This document shows positions 17,762 to 26,856 of a DNA stretch of 64,000 nt, piece after piece. Each line of letters opens with the position of its first letter. Position 1 is the stretch's first letter. Made by a program: the position numbers and the translations under genes. The notes under the pieces were generated by a model. It made no database searches. It saw only the letters and a program-made list of their open reading frames with translations, and was not told the origin of the DNA. The DNA comes from Paenibacillus herberti (GTDB lineage Bacteria; Bacillota; Bacilli; Paenibacillales; Paenibacillaceae): positions 1,377,212-1,441,211 of the forward strand of contig NZ_NMUQ01000001.1 of assembly GCF_002233675.1 (NCBI RefSeq). Reading direction: 5' to 3'.

Positions 17762-17923
17762 TCAACTTTTGTGAAGAAAATCCATATATTCATCCTTTGT
17801 TAAACCGAACAAAATAAAATTGTGTTCTCCCAATTGTTTCGTCCCGAAACTTGAACGGTAGTCATCAGCACAACAGGCATCCAGACGTTCCGTTTTACCG
17901 TCACAGGTAAAGACTACATCACC
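17762..17923 (-). pseudogene. Unidentified minus-strand coding remnant
   Basis: A 53-codon minus-strand frame with no start codon reads DVVFTCDGKTERLDACC, then YRSSFGTKQLGEHNFIL and FGLTKDEYMDFLHKS before TGA. The residue composition looks like a genuine protein C-terminus, and a stop codon precedes it in frame. I do not recognise the family. With the coaD fragment next to it, this region appears to be decayed sequence. Confidence 0.35.
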
Positions 17924-17942
17924 TTAGTGAAAAATTAGTGAA

Positions 17943-17997
17943 GAAGGGGTCGTCCCAAGTCATCTAACGATGACTTTCGGAGGCGGCCTCTTTTTTG
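17943..17997 (+). terminator. Terminator-like hairpin before the transporter operon
   Basis: AAGTCATC and GATGACTT pair inside an outer GGTCGTCC/GGCGGCC pairing, followed by TCTTTTTT. The rest of the stretch to 18153 holds no gene I can support; a promoter for the transporter operon must lie there but is not obvious. Confidence 0.6.
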
Positions 17998-18153
17998 CGC
18001 ATGAATACGCCGAAACTTCCAATCATACCAACCGCATTCAGATCCTATTTCCTAAAATATTAGACCAATAACCGAAGAAATCAGAAAGCTGCCGATTGGG
18101 GCGGCGGTACAATTAAAGTACAAATCAACTCAGATGAAAGAGAGGCGCGTCCA

Positions 18154-19059
18154 ATGGTTCACGCAACAAAAAATGCTATGCGTAGATATGGCGTGATGTA
18201 CGCCCTGCTGCTGCCGGGACTGCTGTATTTCGTTATTTTCAAATATGTACCAATGGTGTACATCGCTGCTGCCTTCAAAGACTACAACGTCTTGCGAGGA
18301 TTATGGGAAAGCCCTTGGATCGGCTGGCAAAACTTCGAGACCTTTTTTAACGGCGTATACGCAGGTCAAATTATTGGCAATACGCTGCTAATCTCGGCAT
18401 ACAAGCTGATCTTTTCGTTCCCGGCGCCGATCATCCTTGCGCTGATGCTCAACGCCGTTACATCCAACGGCTTCAAACGAACAATCCAGACGCTGACGTA
18501 CTTGCCGCACTTTTTGTCCTGGGTCGTCATATACGGTTTGCTGGTCGCCTTCTTGGCGCCAGGATCAGGCTTGGTCAATCAGCTGTTCAACACATTCGGC
18601 CTAGAGCGCATCTCGTTCCTGACCGAATCGGGCATGATCCGCTCGCTCATCGTTACTACGGACATTTGGCAGTCGGTCGGCTGGGGCGCAATCATTTACC
18701 TGGCTTCGCTGGCGGGCATCGATCCAAGCTTATACGAAGCTGCCAAAGTAGACGGAGCTTCCCGTTGGCGGCAACTATGGCATATTACGCTTCCCGGCAT
18801 TCGCAACGTAATCATTTTGCTGCTCGTGCTGCGGCTTAGCGCCATCCTCGATGTCGGTTTCGATCAAATCTTCATTATGCTGAACCCGCTCAACCAGGAG
18901 AATGCCGACGTCATCGAAACCTGGGTTTATCGAGTCGGCATGCAGGAAGGGCGCATCGGGCTTGCAACTGCGGTCGGTCTGTTCAAATCGATCATCGGAT
19001 TTGTGCTCGTACTCGGCGCCAATAAAATGGCCAAAAAATTTGACGGACAGATCTGGTAG
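18154..19059 (+). CDS. ABC transporter permease, LplB type
   Basis: 301-residue inner-membrane permease of a carbohydrate ABC importer with about six hydrophobic segments, the first at residues 15-35. The N-terminal KYVPMVYIAAAFKDYN is typical of LplB/YtcP-type proteins. The cytoplasmic EAA loop that contacts the ATPase reads EAAKVDGASRWRQLWHITLP near residues 195-214. GAGAGG lies about nine bases before the ATG. It begins an operon with the second permease (18 bases on), the binding protein and a YesM/YesN pair. No ATPase gene is present; such importers commonly share MsmX-type ATPases encoded elsewhere. Confidence 0.92.
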   Translation: MVHATKNAMRRYGVMYALLLPGLLYFVIFKYVPMVYIAAAFKDYNVLRGLWESPWIGWQNFETFFNGVYAGQIIGNTLLISAYKLIFSFPAPIILALMLNAVTSNGFKRTIQTLTYLPHFLSWVVIYGLLVAFLAPGSGLVNQLFNTFGLERISFLTESGMIRSLIVTTDIWQSVGWGAIIYLASLAGIDPSLYEAAKVDGASRWRQLWHITLPGIRNVIILLLVLRLSAILDVGFDQIFIMLNPLNQENADVIETWVYRVGMQEGRIGLATAVGLFKSIIGFVLVLGANKMAKKFDGQIW

Positions 19060-19077
19060 AAAGGAGAATCCCATCCC

Positions 19078-19950
19078 ATGGAGCAAGTAACGATTTGGAA
19101 CCGTCTTGGAAAAGGACTTAACTATACGCTGCTGACTTTGCTCGCCGCTACTTGCGTCATTCCGTTTCTATACGTTATCAGCGTATCGCTGACCCCGATC
19201 TCGGAAGTCATCAGAAAGGACGGCCTTGTCCTCATTCCATCCCACATTACATGGACGGCTTATGAGGAAATCATGCAAGGAGGCCGATTGTTCGACGCTT
19301 ACAAGGTTACGATTTTTCGCGTAGTCGTCGGCACGCTGCTCAACATGCTGTTCACTGTCACGATGGCGTTGCCTCTTTCCCGCAAGGCGATGCCGGGACG
19401 GAGCGGTTTCCTGATGTTCGTCGTATTCACAATGCTGTTCAGCGGAGGCATGATTCCGAGTTATTTGATCGTCAAAGAAGTTGGGCTGCTCAACTCTGAG
19501 TGGGCGCTCATCATTCCAGGTCTGGTTAATGCGTTTTATCTGATGATTGTCAAAAGCTTTTTCGAGCAGTTGCCCGAAGCGATTGACGAGGCGGCGCGCA
19601 TCGACGGAGCCGGCGAAATCTCGATTTTAGTCCGCATTATTTTGCCGCTGTCTATGCCAGTAATCGCTACAATCGGACTCTTCTATGCCGTCTGGCACTG
19701 GAACAGCTACTTCGACGCTTTGCTGTACATCAACAGCCCGGAAAACCAGCCGGTGCAGCTATTCCTGCGGCAAATCTTGCTCGCATCCGTCGCCATTAGC
19801 GGGGATGCCGCTGAGGCGGCCAACTCCGTCAATCCGGTGTCGGTGCAGATGGCCTCGGTCGTCGTGACAACACTTCCGATCGTCGCCGTGTATCCCTTCA
19901 TCCAAAAGCACTTTACAAAAGGTGTGCTCGTCGGCTCCGTCAAGGGCTGA
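19078..19950 (+). CDS. ABC transporter permease, LplC type
   Basis: 290-residue partner permease with about six membrane segments. The EAA loop reads DEAARIDGAGEISILVRIIL near residues 173-192 and the C-terminus ends YPFIQKHFTKGVLVGSVKG, the usual end of LplC/MalG-type proteins. GGAG about 11 bases before the ATG serves as ribosome binding site. It forms the heterodimeric channel with the preceding gene product. The following binding-protein gene is 87 bases away, leaving room for a further promoter. Confidence 0.92.
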   Translation: MEQVTIWNRLGKGLNYTLLTLLAATCVIPFLYVISVSLTPISEVIRKDGLVLIPSHITWTAYEEIMQGGRLFDAYKVTIFRVVVGTLLNMLFTVTMALPLSRKAMPGRSGFLMFVVFTMLFSGGMIPSYLIVKEVGLLNSEWALIIPGLVNAFYLMIVKSFFEQLPEAIDEAARIDGAGEISILVRIILPLSMPVIATIGLFYAVWHWNSYFDALLYINSPENQPVQLFLRQILLASVAISGDAAEAANSVNPVSVQMASVVVTTLPIVAVYPFIQKHFTKGVLVGSVKG

Positions 19951-20037
19951 CCAGTCAGTCTTACTATCCGGTATCTTGAGTTCAACTCTTGATATAAATT
20001 GCATGCTACAATATAACAAAAGGGAGAGGTTACTATC

Positions 20038-21636
20038 ATGAAAAAGACATCGTATGCCAGCCTGCTGCTCAGTTTGGCTGTTTTGTCCGGAATCGTTGCA
20101 GGCTGCAGCGGAAGCGGCAACAGCGGCAGCAACAATTCGGAGCCAGCAGCATCCGGGCAACCTCAGTCGGGCGAGCAAACAGACAAAAAAATCAAGCTCA
20201 GCTTCTACAACACGATTGGTTACCGCCAAACGACGCCGATGCCGGCGCTGGAGCAGGATCCAATTCGTCAAATGATCGAGAAGGACAACAACATCGATCT
20301 CGAGATGACGCTTGGCGGCGAGAACTGGAAAGATAAGCTTAACTTGCTCATTACGTCCAGCCAAATCCCTGACATCATCACGTTCCCGGACCGGGCTTCG
20401 GCTGTCAAATATTACGACCAAGGCCTGCTGGCTGACTTGGACGAGGTGCTCGCACAATACCCGGATTTGATGGCTTCCTTTGATCCAACGCGACTTGAGC
20501 CGATGAAATACAAAGGAAAAACGATCGGCGTTCCGGCTTCGGAAGGTGTAGGCGGAGTAAACGGCTGGTGGATCAACACCACCTGGCTGAAAAAGCTTAA
20601 TCTGACTGAACCAACGAATCCGCAAGAGCTGCTTGAAGTGATGAAAGCATTTACATTTGATGATCCGGACGGTAACAACAAAAACGACACCTACGGATTC
20701 GTGGCGATGCTGCCAAAAGATGGCAGCCTGGGATACAGCACGGCCGGCCCGAAAGGGTTCCAGCAAATTTTCTGGATGTTCGGTGTACAGCCTAACTTTG
20801 TTGATATGAAAGACGGCAAGGTTGTCGTATACAATACCGATCCAAAAACGAAAGAAGCGCTGCAATTTATCAAGGACATGATTGACGCAAAAGTGGTCGA
20901 CCCGGACTGGGTAACGATCGACGACGGACTGAAGCTTGACAATAAAATGTATCAAGGTAAAGTCGGCGTTATGGTCGCGGACTGGCGCCGGATGGAACCA
21001 GCTGACCAACAGAAGATGAAAGAGACGGGCGGCAGCACTCCGGAGTGGAAGCAAATTGCGCCTCCAAAAGGACCTAACGGCGACCAGATTCTGGACGCAA
21101 AGGTATTCCAGCAATCGCTGCTCGGGCTTTCCAAGGAAGTATTAAAGGATGCGGACAAAACGAAACGGGCGATGGAATTCATCCAGTACCTGTACACGAG
21201 TAAAGAAGCGTATCCTTACCTGTCCTACGGAATCAAAGATAAAACATTCACCGAAACGGGTGGCCAGTTCAAGTTGATCGACAAATCAACTTATAACGAG
21301 AAGGAAATCGAATGGCGTTACAACTATGCGTTTGTCCGCAAATCCGATGACAGCGTATACTTTGACTTCAAAAACCCGACGGTGACCAACGCCAACCAGG
21401 AGCTAAATAGGAGTTATCTGAAAGACAACAACATCAACCCGCGCATCGTCGATACGGACCCTATGGCTCAAGATCGCCTCAAATACGTCAACGAAATGAT
21501 GCTGAAATTCGTGACGGGCAAAGAGCCGCTCAGCAACTGGGACAAGTATGTGAAAACGCTTGATGACAAGTTCAAGCAAGCTGATGCCGTTGCCGCTTAC
21601 GAGCAGCAGTTGAAAGATGACGGAGTAATGAAATAA
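20038..21636 (+). CDS. Solute-binding lipoprotein, LplA type
   Basis: 532-residue extracellular binding protein. The signal peptide ends in lipobox VAGC with Cys23, followed by a Gly/Ser/Asn-rich tether and then the large binding domain typical of LplA (about 500 residues). GGGAGAGG precedes the ATG. The dinucleotide-like blocks DDPDGNNKNDTYG and NYAFVRKSDDSVYF are found in LplA-type proteins, the first resembling a calcium-binding loop. Ligands in this family are usually oligosaccharides from plant or animal polymers. It belongs with the two permeases upstream and the YesM/YesN pair downstream, which may sense the same ligand. Confidence 0.92.
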   Translation: MKKTSYASLLLSLAVLSGIVAGCSGSGNSGSNNSEPAASGQPQSGEQTDKKIKLSFYNTIGYRQTTPMPALEQDPIRQMIEKDNNIDLEMTLGGENWKDKLNLLITSSQIPDIITFPDRASAVKYYDQGLLADLDEVLAQYPDLMASFDPTRLEPMKYKGKTIGVPASEGVGGVNGWWINTTWLKKLNLTEPTNPQELLEVMKAFTFDDPDGNNKNDTYGFVAMLPKDGSLGYSTAGPKGFQQIFWMFGVQPNFVDMKDGKVVVYNTDPKTKEALQFIKDMIDAKVVDPDWVTIDDGLKLDNKMYQGKVGVMVADWRRMEPADQQKMKETGGSTPEWKQIAPPKGPNGDQILDAKVFQQSLLGLSKEVLKDADKTKRAMEFIQYLYTSKEAYPYLSYGIKDKTFTETGGQFKLIDKSTYNEKEIEWRYNYAFVRKSDDSVYFDFKNPTVTNANQELNRSYLKDNNINPRIVDTDPMAQDRLKYVNEMMLKFVTGKEPLSNWDKYVKTLDDKFKQADAVAAYEQQLKDDGVMK

Positions 21637-21645
21637 GAAATAACT

Positions 21646-21678
21646 GGGAGAAGGGGAGCAACTGCCTCTTCTTTTCCC
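21646..21678 (+). terminator. Intercistronic hairpin between binding protein and sensor kinase
   Basis: GGGAGAAGGGGAG pairs with CTCTTCTTTTCCC over 13 pairs (three wobble) around a seven-base loop. The T tract is poor (TGTTTCT), so it may act as a partial terminator or mRNA stabiliser, keeping kinase levels below binding-protein levels. Confidence 0.55.
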
Positions 21679-21705
21679 TGTTTCTATAGGAGGAGAACGG
21701 GTTCC

Positions 21706-23469
21706 ATGAAAGAGCGCATCCGACATTGGTTTCATGGCATCTCGTTCCGGCTGTTTCTCGTATGTTTTGTGTTTGTATTAAGCTCCGAAGCGATCATAAG
21801 CGCATTATCGTACCGGTATATCGAAAACGAGATTACAGCAAGTCAGCTCGAACAGGCGCGCCAGATGCTCAAAAAAGAAGAGGAGTACATCGACCTCTAC
21901 TTTTTGCTGATGCAAAATACGATCGCCCAGCTTTCATCATCCGCCGTTTCTTGGCGCGATGATCTTGAAGCCGCGCAGGCTGCGCTGGAAAGTGTCTACC
22001 GGGAAAATTCTGTGATGCTCTCGGATGTGTATCTGATCCATAAAGATCTTTCCATACTCGGCGGCAATCCGGTTACCAAAATTATAAATGATTCTCGCGA
22101 AGACCGAAGGCCGCTGTACGAGCTGGCGTTCAGCAACAGTTACGGCTCTGTTAATGTCAGCGAGCCTTATGCCAGCTTTTTCTCCGGTTGGACGGTTACG
22201 TTCGTACGCGCCATTACGGTGAAGGGGAAGCCAATGGCGCTTGCCGTCGATCTTAATTTGACCGCGCTCCAGGAAAGGCTGCAGCGCATCGGCGGAGGCC
22301 GCTCCGATCTGCAGCTTGGCATTATGGACCGTGAAGGGCAGGTCATACTGGAGCCGTCCGGCAGCCGGCTGTTCAAGGTGATCGATCATCGGCTGCAGTT
22401 TGACGGGCGGGACGGGCGTGAGCTTGTTGAAGCGAAGGACGATGTATTCGAAGAGCGGATTGACGGAACGTCGGTGACGATTATGAAGACGATTAATCCT
22501 CGTACAAAGTGGACGATATTCACGCTTTATGACGGGATTGATTTGCAGCAATCGTTGAATCGGCTGGAAACCTTTTTTATCGGTATTCTCCTGCTCGGCT
22601 TCTTGCTAAGTATACTGACGGCCGCGTTCGTCGCTCGGATGATCCGAATTCCCGTCAATTATCTCATCCGCAAAATCAATCTGGTTCAGCACGGCGATCT
22701 CAACATTGCCATATCCAGCCCACGGCAGGATGAGTTTGGCAAGCTGGCGTCTACCTTCGACGATATGTTAGGCCAGATCCGGACATTGGTCGAGCATGTC
22801 AATCTCGGCGAGCGCAAAAAGAAAGAGTTGGAGATTCAAGTGCTGCAATCGCAGATCAATCCGCATTTCCTCTATAATACGTTGGGCTCGATCAGCAATG
22901 TGGTCGCGTTTGAACGATATCATGAGGTAGATAACATTATCGAGGCTCTGATTTCGATTTTGGAATATGGAATTACCGACTTCTCTGACCGGGCTAGCCT
23001 GGAGCAGGAACTGCGGAATGTCAGGGATTATCTATATATCCAACAGATTCGTTATGATTGCCAATTCGAGCTTGTGGAAGAGATTGATCCCGAAACGCTG
23101 AAGCTGCCCGTACTTCGCATGGCGCTGCAGCCGATTGTTGAGAATAGTATTTTCCATGGGTACGCCGGCGGAAGAAAGCCAGGAGCCATCCGCATTTCGG
23201 CTCAGCGCCGCGGCGGCAGGCTGGAAATTGCGGTTGCGGACGCCGGCATCGGCATGACAGAGGATCAAACGTCCAGGCTGCTAGAGCCCGGGTCGTCCGA
23301 GAACAATTGGGATCGGCGGAAGCGAATCGGCCTGTATAACATTCATCAGCGCATTCAGCTGAACTATGGCGAAGCTTACGGGCTTATCGTTAGAAGCGAG
23401 CCGGGGCGCGGCACAACGATAACGCTTACGTTTCCAGATGAACCGGCGCAGGAGGGAGGAAGCCGATGA
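21706..23469 (+). CDS. YesM-type sensor histidine kinase
   Basis: 587-residue membrane kinase. A transmembrane segment lies near residues 13-33, an extracellular sensor domain extends to about 285, a second membrane segment lies near 286-308, and then comes HAMP (ARMIRIPVNYLIRKINLVQHGDL). The His_kinase domain has LQSQINPHFLYNTLGSIS, with the phosphorylated His in NPHFLYN, and the ATPase domain has PIVENSIFHGYAGG and GIGMTEDQ. GGAGGAG stands about 12 bases before the ATG. It overlaps the response-regulator gene by ATGA and probably detects an extracellular carbohydrate handled by the adjoining importer. Confidence 0.93.
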   Translation: MKERIRHWFHGISFRLFLVCFVFVLSSEAIISALSYRYIENEITASQLEQARQMLKKEEEYIDLYFLLMQNTIAQLSSSAVSWRDDLEAAQAALESVYRENSVMLSDVYLIHKDLSILGGNPVTKIINDSREDRRPLYELAFSNSYGSVNVSEPYASFFSGWTVTFVRAITVKGKPMALAVDLNLTALQERLQRIGGGRSDLQLGIMDREGQVILEPSGSRLFKVIDHRLQFDGRDGRELVEAKDDVFEERIDGTSVTIMKTINPRTKWTIFTLYDGIDLQQSLNRLETFFIGILLLGFLLSILTAAFVARMIRIPVNYLIRKINLVQHGDLNIAISSPRQDEFGKLASTFDDMLGQIRTLVEHVNLGERKKKELEIQVLQSQINPHFLYNTLGSISNVVAFERYHEVDNIIEALISILEYGITDFSDRASLEQELRNVRDYLYIQQIRYDCQFELVEEIDPETLKLPVLRMALQPIVENSIFHGYAGGRKPGAIRISAQRRGGRLEIAVADAGIGMTEDQTSRLLEPGSSENNWDRRKRIGLYNIHQRIQLNYGEAYGLIVRSEPGRGTTITLTFPDEPAQEGGSR

Positions 23470-25049
23470 GAGAGATAACCTGCCTCGTCATAGATGATGA
23501 GCCGCCGATGGTATATCGGCTGCAGCGGTATTTTGAGCGCTGGACGGATAAACAGCTGCCCTTCCGCCTTGTCGGGCACGCCTTTTCCGGGGACGAAGCG
23601 CTGGAAAAGGTGGCGCAGCTGAAGCCGGATCTCATTTTGACTGACATTGTCATGCCCGGCATGAGCGGAATCGAGTTGATTCGCGAGCTTCGCGAACGGA
23701 TGCCACGCATTGAAATTTTGATTTTAAGCGCCTATTCCGACTTTTCGACGGCCCGGCAGGCGATTACAATGGGCGTCTTTGAATATTTGGTCAAAGTGCC
23801 ACTGCGGGAGGAGGACGTCCTGACCGCCTTGTCCAAAGTCCGCGACAATATTATAGCCAGGGAGGAAAAGGAGTCCAAGCTGCTCAGCTTGAGCGGGTCA
23901 GTCAAGGAAAACAGGTACCGCCTGCGCAAACATTTGCTGGAGGAGCTGCTGAACGGAGAAATCTCCGCCTCCATTATGGAGCGGCGCAGCGCGGAGCTGG
24001 CTCCTGGATTTGATGCCCGCCATTATGCCGGGTTCTCGGTCCAATTTGACGATTACGAAGCGTTCTGCGCCGAATTTTCGCCTTCCGATCGCAACAAGCT
24101 TAAATATGCCATGTACAATATCATTGAAGAGGTGCTGCAGGAGAACGGGGGTTCTTTCGTTTGCGAGCTGCAGCCGAATGTAATCGCAGCTTGCGCCAGT
24201 CTGCCATCTATAAGCGAACAGGCTCTTGACCGAAGCTGTTATGAGTTGGGAAGGAGGCTTGTGGAAGCGATCAAAACGTACCTGCGGATTTCGGTGTCCG
24301 TAGGAGTCAGCCGGGCTTGCAACGGCTGGAGCCAGGCTTCCACGACATTCAAGGAAGCTGAAAGCGCTCTGACGGATGCGTTTTATACGGGCTTTGGAAC
24401 GGTTGTAACACCAAGCCGACGCCTCGTCTACACCGAAAACGATTGGATGGAGCTGACGGAACGCTTTGAGCGTGCGCTGGAACGCATGAGCGCCAAGTCG
24501 ACCCGCGAAACGCTGACGCCGCTTTTGGCGCTGCTGGGCAATTACCGGGCAAATCCGGCGCGACTCATCCATTATATGGAAAACTGGTGCTCTAGGCTGC
24601 GGCAGCGGCTGCTCTCAGCGGAGAAAGATGAGGCTAAAGTATCGTTTGCGGGCTGCATCAGGCTGCATCAGCTGATCGAGAGGCTGCGTCTGGTTTGGCA
24701 GCAAATCGAGACTGCGACGGAGGGCAGCGGCCTGCGTCCGGAAATAGTCAAAGCAAAGAGGTACGTGGAGGATCATCTAACGGAATCCATCTCTCTTAGT
24801 ATTTTGGCTGAGCATATCCATTTGAATCCGTCTTACGTCAGCGAGCTGTTCAAAAAAGAACTGGGCATCAATTTTACCGACTACGTAGCTAAACGAAGAA
24901 TTGAGCGCGCGATCGAGCTGCTGCGCAAACGGAGTTACTCCAACCTGGAGCTTGCGGAGGCGGTTGGCGTGTACAATGAAAAGTATTTTTGCACCCTGTT
25001 CAAAAAAATTACCGGAACTTCTCCGCAAAAGTTTTTTGCAGATAACTGA
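23466..25049 (+). CDS. YesN-type response regulator with AraC DNA-binding domain
   Basis: 527-residue regulator. The receiver domain spans residues 1-125, with acidic pair DD at 10-11 and phospho-acceptor Asp60 in LTDIVMPGMSG. A middle region of about 270 residues lacks clear motifs, and the C-terminal double helix-turn-helix covers about 425-525 (SILAEHIHLNPSYVSELFKKE and LAEAVGVYNEKYFCTLFKKI). It starts inside the kinase stop codon. The likely target is the transporter operon just upstream. No glycosidase gene lies in this cluster, so catabolic targets would be elsewhere. Confidence 0.93.
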   Translation: MREITCLVIDDEPPMVYRLQRYFERWTDKQLPFRLVGHAFSGDEALEKVAQLKPDLILTDIVMPGMSGIELIRELRERMPRIEILILSAYSDFSTARQAITMGVFEYLVKVPLREEDVLTALSKVRDNIIAREEKESKLLSLSGSVKENRYRLRKHLLEELLNGEISASIMERRSAELAPGFDARHYAGFSVQFDDYEAFCAEFSPSDRNKLKYAMYNIIEEVLQENGGSFVCELQPNVIAACASLPSISEQALDRSCYELGRRLVEAIKTYLRISVSVGVSRACNGWSQASTTFKEAESALTDAFYTGFGTVVTPSRRLVYTENDWMELTERFERALERMSAKSTRETLTPLLALLGNYRANPARLIHYMENWCSRLRQRLLSAEKDEAKVSFAGCIRLHQLIERLRLVWQQIETATEGSGLRPEIVKAKRYVEDHLTESISLSILAEHIHLNPSYVSELFKKELGINFTDYVAKRRIERAIELLRKRSYSNLELAEAVGVYNEKYFCTLFKKITGTSPQKFFADN

Positions 25050-25139
25050 GTGTACAGCACAGACCGATTGGCGGTTGGGTAGACGACGGAATGGATCGCA
25101 TCTGGACGAACCGTTATTGCAGCTGATCCTTAAATAAAT

Positions 25140-25188
25140 GCAAGACATGAAAGCTTGTCTCAGCCGAGACAGGCTTTTCATGTCTTGC
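25140..25188. terminator. Bidirectional terminator between yesN-type gene and convergent pseudogene
   Basis: A long imperfect stem, GCAAGACATGAAAGC/GCTTTTCATGTCTTGC with an inner TGTCTC/GAGACA, sits between two convergent genes. It lacks a long T tract, but the arm carries TTTT. Confidence 0.65.
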
Positions 25189-25740
25189 TACGGATTAAGT
25201 TGTTGTACCTGCTGAGGCCGATCCATTGAAATGCGATTACGTGACGGAATTCCCGGTAAAGCCAAGCCGTTAAAGGTCACAGGTCCAGCCAGAACTGTGG
25301 TTTCGGTGTTAAAAGCGCTGATGTAAATCGTGTAGCGGATTTGTCCGGCCATTACGTCTGCAGTCGGCGGGGAATCTCCAGCCGAAATTGTTATCGGGCT
25401 GTAAAAGGCGACATCTTCCGTTTCGAGAGTGTAGGCGAAAACCACTGTTCCGGAACCTGGCGTGTCTGCACCGTTGCGTTCAACAGTGATGTTAATGATT
25501 GCCGACTCAAAATCCGCCGTTGAAGTACGGATCATTCCGTTAAGAGCTACGCGCACGCTCGAGATGTTTCTCCGGGTCGCTCAGCGCTCCTGTGACTTGC
25601 AGACCGATATCTCCAATCAGAATAGGGGTGGTGGAAACAAGTGTATCTCCGGAGCCATTTATCAGAAAAGTGGAAATACGCCCATCAAGAAATACGATCG
25701 CCATAACCATTTGCCTTGATTGAGCATAAAGTAATTTCAC
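25188..25740 (-). pseudogene. Frameshifted beta-rich protein of unknown function
   Basis: Two minus-strand frames join into one protein of about 183 residues. The N-terminal frame (25740 down to about 25567) ends in VTGALSDPE and the other frame continues NISSVRVALNGMIRTST. Removing a single A from the GAGAAAC run near 25567 restores one open frame, so this is a one-base insertion or a sequencing error. The sequence is rich in Val, Ile, Thr and Gly with many alternating hydrophobic residues, suggesting a beta-sandwich or a surface/spore-layer protein, and ends in a Gln-rich tail (RPQQVQQLNP). No family is recognised. The start could be GTG at 25740 or ATG at 25710. Confidence 0.6.
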
Positions 25741-25837
25741 TGGGCGTCCCTAATTCTTGAATTGATATAGGTGATGTTATATAGTTGCATTACGAGTGAA
25801 TGGTGAATGATATTCAGTCAAAATCAGGAGGGCGCCC

Positions 25838-26422
25838 GTGAGTACTGAAACGCATGACAAGTACAGGCTGATTTTACAGGCAGCCATCGAGATCATTTCA
25901 GAGAAAGGCTTGTACAACACTTCTATCTCTGACATCGTGAAAAAGGCCGGCGTAGCCCAAGGTACCTTTTATTTATACTTCCGTTCCAAAAATGCCTTGA
26001 TTCCAGCCATCGCGCAAAACCTGATTTCGATCACGATGGAGAAAATGAAGGAGAACACCAATAAACATACCGATTTTGACGGTTTTTTACAGACGTTTAT
26101 CGAAGCAATCTACACTATTACGGACGAGTACAAAGACGTCATCGTGCTTTGTTATTCCGGTCTCGCGATCGATCATTCGATGGAGATCTGGGAATCCATC
26201 TATCAACCGTACTATGAATGGTTCGAAACGGAGCTCGAACGGGGTATTGAGCACGGGGAAATTATTGAACAGACCAATATGCAATGGACGAGCAAGCTCA
26301 TCATTAACTTGGTAGAGAATGCGGCGGAGCGGTTCTACATTGGCCGGGACCAAGACATGACGAAGGAGCAGTCTATGACCGAGGTGTTCCATTTTGTTCG
26401 CCGATCATTAACTGCGAAGTAA
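25838..26422 (+). CDS. TetR-family transcriptional regulator
   Basis: 194-residue repressor starting with GTG behind CAGGAGGG at 25825-25832. The N-terminal helix-turn-helix covers residues about 10-55 (AAIEIISEKGLYNTSISDIV and AGVAQGTFYLYFRSKNAL). The all-helical ligand domain follows. Genes of this type often regulate a neighbouring efflux pump, but here the next gene belongs to a transposable element and the upstream neighbour is a pseudogene, so its natural partner may have been lost. A terminator follows. Confidence 0.92.
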   Translation: MSTETHDKYRLILQAAIEIISEKGLYNTSISDIVKKAGVAQGTFYLYFRSKNALIPAIAQNLISITMEKMKENTNKHTDFDGFLQTFIEAIYTITDEYKDVIVLCYSGLAIDHSMEIWESIYQPYYEWFETELERGIEHGEIIEQTNMQWTSKLIINLVENAAERFYIGRDQDMTKEQSMTEVFHFVRRSLTAK

Positions 26423-26463
26423 TCGAATACAAGGTTATACTTAGTATTATCTTGGGTAAGAAC

Positions 26464-26510
26464 AGCGGCAATCTTGGACTTTAACTTGAGGTCCTGGATT
26501 GCCGCTTTTT
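26464..26510 (+). terminator. Terminator after the TetR gene
   Basis: AGCGGCAATC pairs with GATTGCCGCT across a loop of about 23 bases, followed by TTTTAT. Confidence 0.85.
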
Positions 26511-26623
26511 ATTTGGTTTTTTCTCGAATATTAATAGATAAGATCATCTCGAATTTGAATTTTTTGCATTACAGAATCCGAGTCTATTCATCCCCCGGCT
26601 TCAGCCGTGGGATGAATAGACTC

Positions 26624-26670
26624 CAAGACGAGAGGGAGGTTTCACCCTACCTTAATCGTCTTGCCTTTTT
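26624..26670 (+). terminator. Terminator-like hairpin inside the left end of the tnpB element
   Basis: CAAGACGA pairs with TCGTCTTG across a loop of about 24 bases, followed by CCTTTTTT. It may shield tnpB from outside transcription. Confidence 0.5.
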
Positions 26671-26856
26671 TGATTCTATTTGCTGCAGTAAATAAAGTAA
26701 ACGGATACAATAGAATTATGGAAAACGGATATAGAACAACAAAAACGAGCTGATTCACTACCACCTTTGCTATGGACACGATTCTCGCAGCGAACATACC
26801 CGAATGAAACCATGAAGCGTTCTGTCGAAGGTCAGAAAATCAAGGGGGTGAACAAC

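Noticed and set aside
19759-21114. 451-codon minus-strand open frame
   Set aside because: It lies opposite the LplA-type gene, has a His/Arg-rich composition typical of an antisense shadow and no ribosome binding site.
26474-26695. 73-codon plus-strand frame across the tnpB left end
   Set aside because: It spans the TetR terminator and the element hairpin and has no ribosome binding site.
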